DNA from: Zopfochytrium polystomum
Taxonomy: Eukaryota; Chytridiomycota; Chytridiomycetes; Chytridiales; Chytridiaceae
DNA length: 39,913 nt
Assembly: GCA_025765615.1 (NCBI GenBank)
Contig: JAIVFJ010000449.1
Coordinates: 1-39,913, forward strand
Direction of reading: 5' to 3'
Part shown: piece after piece, positions 18,684 to 28,241 of the stretch
Layout: each line of letters opens with the position of its first letter
Numbering within the stretch: position 1 is the first letter of the stretch
Position numbers and translations under genes: made by a program
The notes under the pieces: model-generated
What the model was told of the DNA's origin: nothing
Database searches by the model: none
The model's input: only the letters and a program-made list of their open reading frames with translations

Positions 18684-19102
18684 GGAGAAAATCCACGGCT
18701 CCTCGAGCCCCTTTTGTCTCAACTTTCTTGTTTTGTTTCCGTCAATTTGCACGCATAGTAAACTATTTTTGAATGACAACAACCACCGCGTTCCCTTGTT
18801 GCGAACTGCGCACCGCGCAGCCCCCAATCCTCGTCCTCGTGGCTCCTCACTGTCCACGACCCATCTCTTCGGCATTGCTCGCTCTCGGGGATTCGAAAAA
18901 TGCCAAGAGGACGAAGTCGGTCTCGATCGGGTTATTGATCCGAGTTTGGCATACGTCAAAGCCAGAAAAGGAAGGTCGGGATTCGTGCCGGGTTCCGAGC
19001 AGACCGTCCCTCCAGTTCGTTCACTGCGCAGTCGCCGAAACAAAAATTAAAAAAAAAACAGTGTCTCTTTCCAACGGAAGCGAAGAAGAAGAAGAAGAAG
19101 GG
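18684..19102. other. Intergenic region upstream of the DUF2236 gene
   Basis: The frame of the downstream gene stays open back to about 18773, but this part (Thr/Pro/Arg-rich, with a GAA run just before the ATG) does not resemble the family and ends in an A-rich run. It is more likely 5' untranslated sequence. Confidence 0.4.
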
Positions 19103-20242
19103 ATGCCAGAAGGGCTTCTTGGCGCGGCGACGGCCGCCGTCGTCGCGTATCTCCTGCTCGTCAGGATCCTTCGGCGTCGCCGCATCAACGACCTCATTGC
19201 GCAGCACGGGCAGCACCCGCTCTCGCTGACCCCCGAAGCCGCGCGCAGCATCTTTGTCGCCTCCACCACCCTCGAGTTCCCCTTCATGTCCAAGATCGCG
19301 CCCGGGCTGTCCCTCTTCCGCTCCTTTGCGCTCCCGACCGTCTCCAAGCTGCTCGTCGCCACGCGCCAGATCTGCAATCCGGCCGCAAGCTCCAAGCGCT
19401 TCGTCGACACGGTGCTCGCCGTGCACGCGTGGACCGTCGAGCCCGCCGACTCGCTGCACGCCAACACCATTATCGCGCGCGTCAACTGGCTGCACGAGCA
19501 CTACAAGAAGCACATCGACCGCGACTCGATGGCGTACGTCCTTTCCGCCTTCGTCGTCGGCCCCGCGCGGTACGTCGACGCGTACGAGTGGCGGCGGACG
19601 ACGCCGCTCGAGAACGCGGCGGCCGCGGCCGTGTGGCACGAGGTCGGGCTCAAGATGGGCATCGCGAGGACGCCGCGGACGTTTGACGAGTTTGTGGCAG
19701 AGTTTGACGGGATAGAGGCGCGGATGATGCAGTTCCACCCGGACAACACCGCCGTTGCCGAGGCCGGCTTGCAGTCTCTGATGGCCGCGTACCCGAGCGC
19801 GCTGCGGCCCGTCATGCGCGCGGTGCTCCTGTCGTTCATCGACGAAAAGATGGTCCGGGCGCTGGGACTTACTCCCCCTCCCAAGCTCGTCGCCGTCGTC
19901 GTCCGCGGGTTGCTGTACGCGAGGGCTCTGTTTGTCAGGCACCTCATGCTACCGAGGTCCCGGCCGGTGTTCATTGCTGAGGCTGTGGGCGATCGGCTCT
20001 TCATGAAGGATGAACCGACCGCAATTTACGTCAAGCCAACGTTTTGGAACAGATGGGGACTCTCTGCATGGCTCGTTAGATGGGGCGGGCGACCGGTTCC
20101 CGGTGATAAAGGAACGTACCCAGAAGGCTGCGATCCGAGGACAATTGGTCCTGTCTCCTTCATTGGACAAGGAGATGCGGATGTCCGCGAGCGTGCCGAG
20201 GAATTGATGCGCGGAATCTACCGTGCGAATGTATGGGTGTGA
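19103..20242 (+). CDS. DUF2236 / mpaB-like ER-bound oxygenase
   Basis: Family of the mpaB/mpaB' oxygenases of mycophenolic acid synthesis and the latex-clearing rubber oxygenase catalytic domain; members oxidise hydrophobic substrates, and characterised latex-clearing relatives bind haem. Single exon, 379 residues from ATG 19103. Residues 4-21 form one hydrophobic segment followed by RRRR, fitting an N-terminal membrane anchor with a cytosolic basic flank. The core has the pattern RFVDTVLAVHAW, NTIIARVNWLHEHYKKH, MAYVLSAFVVGPARYVDAYEW and AVWHEVGLKMGI, in the order seen in the family. No frame breaks. It is convergent with the TauD-type gene, with 185 bp between stops. The substrate is not predictable from sequence. 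Confidence 0.85.
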   Translation: MPEGLLGAATAAVVAYLLLVRILRRRRINDLIAQHGQHPLSLTPEAARSIFVASTTLEFPFMSKIAPGLSLFRSFALPTVSKLLVATRQICNPAASSKRFVDTVLAVHAWTVEPADSLHANTIIARVNWLHEHYKKHIDRDSMAYVLSAFVVGPARYVDAYEWRRTTPLENAAAAAVWHEVGLKMGIARTPRTFDEFVAEFDGIEARMMQFHPDNTAVAEAGLQSLMAAYPSALRPVMRAVLLSFIDEKMVRALGLTPPPKLVAVVVRGLLYARALFVRHLMLPRSRPVFIAEAVGDRLFMKDEPTAIYVKPTFWNRWGLSAWLVRWGGRPVPGDKGTYPEGCDPRTIGPVSFIGQGDADVRERAEELMRGIYRANVWV

Positions 20243-20427
20243 AAGCTGTTTTGTCCCCAACTTGCAATCGAGCGTCATAGGTTGAAAAACCAACAGTCTT
20301 TTTTCGTCAAGAGATCCTTCTTTTTTGCGACGAGACAGTTTATTCGAAGAAAATAAAGAATGATATCAACACAACACAGACGCACAGAAGCTCCGCCAAG
20401 CGATCTCTCCTCCTCGGCTGGTCACTT

Positions 20428-21905
20428 TCAGTACTCATCCTTTTTCCCCGAGCTGCTTCCTTGCAAGAAGCTGCGGGGATCAAAATTCCAGGTCTCTTCC
20501 GCGTCGTCCTCTTTCTCAAACCGAGTCTTTCCCTCACCCTTGAGATGCCCACTGTCGCTTTTCTCCCACTGAATCCTCTCCGTGCTCAACCACAACCTAA
20601 CCAGATGCCGCTGAGTCTCCTCGCTGTCCTTGTACTCTTCCCTCGCGTGGAACACCTCGTAGTTGTTCAAAAACTGAATGTCCCCGCGGCGGATCGGAAT
20701 ATTCACGCCGTGCTTCGCCCCCAAAAAGTGCAGCGTGTCGAGCGCCTCCTTCTGCTCCTCGGTCACCTTTGGCAGGCTCTTGTGCCTGCCCCAGATGCCG
20801 TACCCCGTGACGCTGCGGCGCGCGATGGCGGCGACGATGCGGCCGTTGTCGTAGTACAGCAGCGGCCGCTCGACGTGGTTGCCCGGGGTGCCGTGGAGGT
20901 AGTTGCCAATGTCGAGGGTCCATTTGGACGCGAGGGTCGCGATGACGTCGGGGCGGGTCTTTGCGATGTCGTTGTAGACCTTCCCGACGGACGCCAGCTG
21001 TGAGTCGCCGCCGGACGCGGCGCCGTGCAGGACGAGGAAGGAGGCGATGTTGCCGCCGGGAATCGCGTCCGTGTGGTAAACTTGGAAGACGGTTTCTTGC
21101 GCGGGCGCTGCAATGTCCTCGGGCTTGAAGCTGGCTGTGGACAGGCAAAAATTTTGGAGTCAGTAAGCATGGGCGTCTTGGAAGACTGTTTTCGAGAAAC
21201 TCACGATCGGCTCGGATGTGCGCGAGCACGCCGCGTACTTGGTTCAGCCGCTTGTCGCCAATGTACGAGGCCAGTCCCGCGTAAATGATGGTTGCCTCCT
21301 CGTCCGTGTAGTTGTCAATGTCGAATCCACGGATTTGGAAAAACCCGAGCCCGTTGAGCAGCTGGTCCACCCAGACTTCGGTGCGGGCCTTGAGCTCGTC
21401 AGACAGAGGGAAAGTTGTGCGGTTTAGCTTGGAAAGGGGGAGGTCGAGGGACTTCCAGTGGGTGAACGCGGATCGGAGCTCCGCGTTGTCGGATTCCGTG
21501 AGGGTGTACAGCCATTTCTCTGGGTTGTTTTGGACTTCAAAGCCGTCCCAAACCTTTGCGGACAATAACATTAGGGAGCGGGCGCGAGGGGAACTCCTCA
21601 AGTTCGCATGTTTGGAGGAAACCGCTTACCGATGGGCCTTCGATCGCAGTCGGGAATCCTTCAGGGAGCGGCACGCCACGAGCCTTTGGGGCGTTCTTAA
21701 TCTGGCGCTCGACCCACTGCGCGCGGCTGGGGAAGTAGGTGAAGGTGGGGTCGACGGGGTATTCGCGCTTTATATCGTCAACGCTCCATCCGGCTTGGGC
21801 GGGAGAGAGCACCGCCTTCTTGGTCTCGGCGGGCGGCGCTGTGGATGGCGTGGTGAGGTTGGAGGAGTTCGGTTCCGGGGCTTTCTCTGCGACTGCTGGC
21901 GCCAT
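20428..21905 (-). CDS. TauD/TfdA-type Fe(II)/2-oxoglutarate dioxygenase
   Basis: Non-haem iron oxygenase of the clavaminate-synthase-like fold that couples 2-oxoglutarate decarboxylation to substrate hydroxylation. Three exons: 21630-21905, 21205-21553 and 20428-21134; the GT-AG introns are 76 and 70 bp and the phases close to 443 residues. The iron-binding His-X-Asp is in VYHTDAIPGG and the distal His and 2OG-binding Arg are in RHLVRLWLS; FLNNYEVFHAREEY lies between, as in fungal members. The N-terminal 90 residues are Pro/Ser/Thr-rich then family-like (WSVDDIKREYPVDPTF). No frame breaks. It is convergent with the DUF2236 oxygenase and divergent from the double-HHE gene. Substrate unknown; taurine should not be assumed. 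Confidence 0.88.
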
Positions 21906-22417
21906 TGTTGCTTCGTGGATTGGATGAGGGTGTTTGTGTGTGTGTGTGGTGTAAGCACGAACTTGGAGGAGGAGGAGGAGTTGCGCCGAGGGGCAGTGGA
22001 GGGAACTGCAGCGTGTGTTTTATATACTTGCAGGGTGGGGGCTGGCGGCCGATGATCCTTCGTGCGAGCGTTTCAAATCATCATCATCGGCGCGCGTTCG
22101 CGACATTGGGGATTGCGGGAGGGGGAATCGGGCGGTGGCGCAATCAGCATTAGCGTCGTGCCGCCTGCCCGCCGATGCCTGTAGTTTTTCGGTAGAGTTT
22201 CGACACTTGCAAGATCGATGGCGTCATTTCTTCTTTCTTCTTCTCCTTTTATTTTATTTTCTTTTCTTTTTTATTTTCTTTTTTTATTTTCTTTTTTTTT
22301 CTCTTTCGCTTTCAGTACAGTATAATGCATACACAATATACAGTGCTTGCTTGGCACGGCATTTGAATGATTTTGACCACCCGCCCGCACGCAGTCTTTG
22401 CATAAGCATACACATTA

Positions 22418-22459
<42 letters not shown>

Positions 22460-22591
22460 ACAACTGTTTCCCAAGAAACAGGCACCGTTTGTCATTCATA
22501 TCAAACGTCTCCCATTCGTGCGGGGCAACAACGCACGAGTCGAAAATATCCAAGAAACAACCAAAAATAAATATAATCCCAACCTCAACCA
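21906..22591. promoter_or_regulatory. Divergent promoter region between TauD-type and HHE genes
   Basis: A 686-bp spacer between two divergent start codons. It contains a T/TTC-rich tract at 22225-22310 and a CA microsatellite at about 22419-22463. No gene seen. Shared regulation of the two iron proteins is possible but unproven. Confidence 0.45.
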
Positions 22592-24525
22592 ATGGGCTAC
22601 TACGACATCGCCACCGTCCCCTTCATCGACGCCCCCTCGCGCGTCTCAGACGACCCCACAACCAGCACCGCCTTCAACGACATCGTACTCCTCGACCACC
22701 GCGACGCCGTCAAATGCCACCAGCGCGTCAAGGCCCTCGCCGCATCCGCCGCGTCCGAGAGCGGCGGCGGCGGTGACGAGAGCACCCTCGCCGATCTCCG
22801 GCGCTGGACTGCGCAGCTAGTTTGGCTGGTCATGCGCCACTCCAAGGCTGAGGAGCTGGTCATGTACCCCGAGATGGAAAAGATGGGAGGGGAGTCGCGA
22901 AAGCTCGCCAAGGAAGGGGAAAAGGCGCACGAGAAGGTCGAGGAGGCGGTTCGTGGTCTGGTCAAGGAGATGGAAGCTGTGGGCAGTAAGGAGTTTATGA
23001 GCAAGCTGGATGATGTGATGGAGGAGCTGAAGGCGCACATGGCGCAGGAGGAGACGGAGGATTTGGTACTGATGAAGAAGCAGTTGAGTGCCCGTTTTTA
23101 TATATTTTTGCTTCTTTTTTCCCCAACCTTTCAAGCCTTTCGTGTGCTGCCTTGCCATTGCACGCGCCAACTATGAAGTTCCTCATTAGGCTTGACGAAG
23201 AGAGGATGACGGACCTCGGCGAAATTCTTCTTGCCGTGAAGCGGATGGAGCCCATCCACGCTCGCCCGACTCCTGGAAAACCCCAAAAGCAGAAAATTCG
23301 CGACGTTATGGAAATGATGGCGGGACCCATGGACGAGTTGCGAGAGTCGCTCGGTGAATTTCCCAGCCCGAAAGAGGTCAAGGAGGTTCTTCGCGCGGAT
23401 ATGGAGCAGCAAATGAAGGGTGGTGGAAAGGGAGAAGGTGCGCCCGGCCAGCAGGCAGAGGATGAAGACGAAGACGAAGGCGAGGAGGACGAAGATTACG
23501 TCTACGAGGAGGAGGAGGAGGACGAGGAGCTCGAGTACAAAGAGGACGCGGAGGACGCCGAAGGCGAGGGCAGAAGCGAGGAGACACAGACAAAGCCAGC
23601 GCCCCCCAAGCGGGGCAAGGTCTTCCGCCGCCCGTTCCAAGCGCAAGACCAGCAAGGTGGCGGAGGCGACGACGACGAGAAGCCCAAGGACGAAAAGGCC
23701 GAGGAGGACAAGCCGCCCACGCGCAAAAAGAGCGGCGGTCGCGTGCTCCGCCGCAGCGCGTCGAGCCCGCGCGGCGGCGGCGGAGGGAGCAGCGCCAAGA
23801 AATCCCGGCTTCCCGGCAAGGACTACGACTTTACGCGAGTCCCTGCCGCCCGCGCGCCGTGCGCGGTCGCGTCGAACCCCGCCACCAGCACGTCGCTGAT
23901 CGACGCGCTCCTCGTCGACCACCGGGAGGTGCAGCTTCTCTTCGAGCACGTGCGGGCGCAAACGCAAGCCAGCGGCGGGTTCGACGCCGCGGAGGCGCGG
24001 CGGTGGCTGGGACAGCTGCTGTGGGCGATGACGCGGCACTCTGTCGCGGAGCAGGAGGTGCTGTACGCGGAGATGGAGGAGAGCGGGCGGGACGAGCTGG
24101 TGCCTCTGGCGGAGGAGGCGCGGCGGACGCACGAGGAGGTGGACAAGCTGGTGCTGGAGATAGTGGCGCAGATGGCGGACACGAGGGAGACGGAATTTTT
24201 GTTTATGGAGAAGGTGGAGGAGGCGATGGAGTTGCTGGCGGAGCACATCAACCACGAGGAGACGGTGGAGCTGCAGGAGATGAAGAAGGTGATGAGCGAG
24301 GACGAGCAGCAGGAGGCTGGAGAGCTTTTCATGATGGTAAAGCGAATGCAGCCGACGAATGCGCGACCCGTGTTGGCCTCACGTGAGCCCAAGAGGGTGG
24401 TTGAAGTTGTCGAAAAGGTCGCCATACCTCTCGACAAGCTGAGGAAGCAACTGATATCATTTCCAAGCCCCATCGAAGTGAAGCGCCTGTTACTCGCAAA
24501 GATTTCGGATCGGTTGGAGGAGTAG
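22592..24525 (+). CDS. Tandem double hemerythrin HHE-domain protein
   Basis: Hemerythrin-like four-helix proteins bind a non-haem di-iron centre and are linked to oxygen, nitric oxide or iron handling. Exons 22592-23082 and 23190-24525 (intron GTTGAG to ATTAG, 107 bp) give 608 residues. The first HHE domain has LLDHRDAVKCH, VMRHSKAEELVMYPEME, KAHEKVEE and LKAHMAQEETEDL; the second has LVDHREVQLLFEHV, MTRHSVAEQEVLYAEME, RTHEEVDKLV and LAEHINHEETVEL. Each is followed by a matching tail (VKRMEPIHARP / VKRMQPTNARP, then a FPSP motif), so the whole unit was duplicated. A linker of roughly 140 residues, first very acidic and then basic with Lys/Arg clusters (possible nuclear signal), separates them. 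No frame breaks. A second HHE gene lies 375 bp downstream. Confidence 0.9.
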
Positions 24526-24900
24526 CATGGTGCTCTTTTCGCTTCCTCTTTGTTTCCAGTCTTACTCTGGCATAATGCAACAATACACGTGCATTTGTAG
24601 TACGCAGTCCATTCAGCCGATCTGAAAGCACAGCTGGTGCGTGGATCAACGTTCGATCGGGTGGGAGACAGTACTGCGTGACAATCGGGGAAAAGAATGT
24701 GCAGGCCAAACTGTCTCCCAATCGTTCATTTAAATTGAGCCAAATATCCCACCAAAAGAGAGAGAAAAGTGACTATCACCCCCGCACCACCTTCAAACTG
24801 CCTCGACTGAAGCTCCCCAAGCTCTTCATCCGACCGGCTCTCGTGCTCCGCAACCCACGCTCCAACGCTTTCGCGCGATCGTCCATCGTCCAACATTGGC
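24526..24900. other. Intergenic spacer between the two HHE genes
   Basis: 375 bp, same-strand genes on both sides. No gene or clear motif seen. Confidence 0.4.
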
Positions 24901-25798
24901 ATGACCACGGTCGCTTCGCACCAAAAGGAGTACAACTCGCCGAACCGCTTCGGCGACCCGTCCTTTGACGTTGAAAAAGTAGCTGCCGGCGACAGCCCGG
25001 GGGCCGTGTCCAAGGTAGCGCCGTGGCGCAGCACGGCCATCAACGACCAAATCCTTATCGACCACCGGGAGATCATGGCGTACTACCGCGAGTTCAAGGC
25101 TTTGTCTACGGCGGGCGGCGGCGGGGTTGTCGACCTGGGCAAGCAGCAGCGCAAGTGGGCGCACCAGATCATTTGGGAGATTGCGCGCCACTCGACTGGA
25201 GAGGAGGTGGTCGTGTACCCGCGGCTCGAGAAGGAGGTGCCGGACGGCGCGCACCTGGCGGACGACGCGCGGCACTCGCACAGCCGCGTGCAAAAGATGC
25301 TCAAGGAGCTGGACGGCATGACGGAAAGGGTGGGGACGCCAGAGTTTTCGGCGGTGTTGGACAAGATTATTGAAGAGCTCAAGGAGCACATTCGTCAGGA
25401 GGAGACGGTCGATCTGGTCAAGATGCGCGAGAGGTTCAGGTTCGACGTCGTGTTCCAACTGAATTTTTCCATTTGTTTATTTTCTGGAGTGGTAACGCTG
25501 AATTCTAATACCCAAATGAACTCCAAAAATGATTTCTCCCCACCTCCTACCCGACCCCCGCGCACACAGCTCGGCGGAGCTGGACGAGATGGGGTTGCAG
25601 TTCCAGCGCATCAAGATGATGGGACCGACGCACCCGCATCCGGCGGTCGCGCCGACCAAGTCGGGCACGCTCGAGGCACTGATCGGGATGGCGGCGGCGC
25701 CGCTCGACCGGCTACGCGACGCGACGCGCGAGTTTCCCAGCGCGGACGAGATCCGGCGCGTGCTGTGTGCGGCGTCGGTGGTCGCCGCCGAGGAGTAG
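24901..25798 (+). CDS. Single hemerythrin HHE-domain protein
   Basis: Paralogue of the upstream double-HHE gene. Exons 24901-25433 and 25570-25798 (intron GTTCAG to ACACAG, 136 bp) give 253 residues. Iron-ligand pattern: LIDHREIMAYY, IARHSTGEEVVVYPRLE, ARHSHSRVQKM, LKEHIRQEETVDL. The tail repeats the family module (IKMMGPTHPHPAVAPTKSG and FPSADEIRRVL). The intron sits at the same point, directly after the last ligand helix, as in the upstream gene, which supports tandem duplication. No frame breaks. Likely cytosolic; no signal peptide or membrane segment. Confidence 0.88.
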
Positions 25799-26442
25799 AG
25801 AGAGAGAGTGTGTGTGTGTGTGTGTGTAATGTGTGACGCGCGTGAGAGTGGCGGGCAGCTGGGCACGTGGCGAATGGTTTTTCCAATTTTGCAGCCGGGT
25901 GTTTGTTTGTCTTTGAAAACAGATTTGCGGAAGAATCGAATCGCACGTGGGGGGTGAGTCACAGCATTTCTGTCTTACAAATCAACGCATCAAAAAGACA
26001 AAGATTTTCAGTGAAAATTTCAGAACGTTTTTATCTGAACTGACCACTCAGCCAGACAGGCAGACAGACAGACGAGAGTGACCGCCTGTGTGCCCAGCAC
26101 AAACAATGCAACGCGGTTTGCCCTTCCCTCGCTCCATATTTGGTGTTTGCACACTCCACTGGATTGACCAAATCGGGCAAATCGTTGGCAACAACAAAGC
26201 GGCAGCACTGAAGCAGAGCGCAAATTTGTGAACTTTGGACGGGAAAAATGGTTCCGTTTTCTTCGCTGTCGCTTCCGAATAAAAAGGAAACGGGTGGGGG
26301 AGGGAGAGGGCAGTATTAACGAATACAGTAATCTTTTGTCCAACCTCAATCAAAAGGGCTTGTGCAGTTGCACCTCTCAACCCCTCAGAACCTCTACCTT
26401 TCTCCTACCCTAATAGTCAAAAACATCAGCAACCAGCCAACC
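25799..26442. other. Intergenic region
   Basis: Starts with a GA/TG repeat directly after the HHE stop (25797-25827). No gene seen on either strand. The right side is the promoter of the EXORDIUM-like gene; no convincing TATA box found. Confidence 0.4.
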
Positions 26443-27156
26443 ATGAAGCTCAACCTCATCGTCTCGTGCATCGCCGCCGCCGCCGCCGCGCTCGTCTCGC
26501 CCGTCGCCGCCCTCACCGAGCTGACCGACGCCGCCATTGTCACCTACCCGCGCCCCAACGCCGTCCACCTCATGCAGGGCGCCGCCGTCGACGCCGCCGC
26601 CTCGGTCAAGTACACCATCTCCGAGCCCGCCCAGCCCGCTAACCCCCCGCCCATCACCTACCGTGGCGGTACGTGTGCCAAAATGAGTTCCTTCCCACCC
26701 CATCCGCTCCTCTCTTTCAAGTTCTCCCTACCCCTCGCGCCGTCTTTTCTAAAACTCGATCCATCCCATTTCTTCCCGCTTCCACTCCAGGCAAGGTCAT
26801 GGCCAACGGCATCAACATCTACTCCATCTTCTACGGCAACCACTCCAACAGCACGCGCACGATCGTGCAAAACTTTATCAAGGGCCTCGGCGGCAGCGAC
26901 TGGTGGACCGTGTCCAAGACCTACACCGGCAGCAACGGCGCCATCAACGGCAACATCGCCTGGGTCGACTCGTTCAACGACAACTACTCGCGCGGAAAGA
27001 ACCTCGCCAGCGGAAGCATGAACACCATCATCAACGCTGCGGTCACCGCAAAGAAGTGGCCCAAGGACGCGAACGGCATTTACGTCGTGTTTGTCGCGAA
27101 CGACGTGGCAGAATCGTCGAGCAACGGCGGGTTCTGCACGGACTACTGCGGGTCTG

Positions 27157-27197
<41 letters not shown>

Positions 27198-27227
27198 AGC
27201 TGCACTTTCTTGTCTTTCAAATGTGCT

Positions 27228-27259
<32 letters not shown>

Positions 27260-27705
27260 AACACCCAAACACAACAAACCACAGCTACCACGGCATCACG
27301 TCCACCAACAGCCTCAAATTCAGCATGGTCGGCGACCCCACACGGTGCCCCGGCACGCTGCCCCCCCCAGGCGCCTCCAAGGGCACGGCCGGCTGCATGC
27401 CTCGGTACTGGCGCAACCACACCGAGACTGCCTACTCGGTGAACAAGAACCAGAACGGCGACGGCATGCTCAGCATCCTGGCGCACGAGATCGCCGAGAC
27501 CGCGTCGGACTACGCCAACGCGTGGCGCGACAGCGACGGCGAGGAGAACGGCGACAAGTGCGCGCCGTACTTTTTGTCGGTGCAAGGGATCGGCGCGACC
27601 GACCCGTACGACGGCGCGTTTAACGTTGACTTTGGCGTCAACGGAAAGTACTTGATTCAGTCCATGTGGTCTGCTTCCACCCAGGACTGCCGCCTCAAGC
27701 AGTAA
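26443..27705 (+). CDS. EXORDIUM/PHI-1-like secreted protein
   Basis: Member of the phosphate-induced protein 1 family, best known from plant cell walls (EXORDIUM). Three exons: 26443-26668, 26791-27151 and 27285-27705, phases closing to 335 residues. Residues 1-24 are a clear signal peptide (hydrophobic Ala/Val core, AALTE junction). The mature part has the family features: GGKVMANGINIYSIFYG, GLGGSDWW, IYVVFVANDV, FCTDYCGYHG, an HEIAETASDY zinc-protease-like motif that is typical of the family, and a C-terminal YLIQSMWSASTQDC. Several Cys and N-glycosylation sites (NHSNST) fit an extracellular protein. Intron 2 holds a T run of about 34 and a CA repeat. No frame breaks. Biochemical activity of the family is unknown. 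Confidence 0.88.
27162..27254. repeat. Poly-T run and (CA)n inside an intron
   Basis: A T run at about 27163-27196 and a CA tract at about 27229-27254, both within intron 2 of the EXORDIUM-like gene. Confidence 0.7.
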
Positions 27706-28241
27706 AACCCGATTTTTTCCAATTCTCTCTCCAACCCCTCCCCCTCTCGTGCCTCAAAAATTTAAAAAATGACCGCTTAATCAGTAATCGATCCCCAACC
27801 TGAATGCTCTCCTTCCACCCGCGCGAATGCATTCAATGGGCCCACCTTTGTTCTTTCTTGTCCGCCTTCCACTTCATGCTCCTCTGCTTGTTTCTTCCGT
27901 TTTTGAACGTTCGGGCGTCGCTCACGTACTACGCCCTGTTCAAAGAAGCGGCAAGATGGAATGGCACAAACAAGCATCTTTCACGTTTCCCCCACCTCAA
28001 AAATGATGAGTCTATGGTCATTCTGGTGTGCCTACAATAAACAACAGATGTCCTCATTTCAACCGTCCGTTTTTCGCCTCTATGTCTCCTGTGACAAACG
28101 ATAAACAAACAATAATGATGAAAATGTTTACAACAAAAAATCAAGAAAGAAACGGGAGGGACGCAACCAGTGAGCAGTGTACAGGGAGGTCGGGGGTGCT
28201 CTAATCCCTTCCCTAAAGGAGCAACAAGCATAGTCCGCCAC
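27706..28241. other. Convergent intergenic region
   Basis: Between the EXORDIUM-like stop (+) and the Zn2Cys6 factor stop (-), so it holds two 3' untranslated regions. AATAAA-like signals occur at 28037 (+) and on the minus strand near 28098-28110. No gene seen. Confidence 0.4.

Noticed and set aside
18956..19942. 328-residue minus-strand open frame opposite the DUF2236 gene
   Set aside because: Antisense shadow; Arg/Asp/His-rich, no family, and the + strand gene is well conserved.
23131..24255. 374-residue open frame on the minus strand opposite the double-HHE gene
   Set aside because: It is the antisense mirror of a GC-rich coding exon; composition is Leu/Arg/His-rich with no domain, and the + strand encodes clear HHE motifs.
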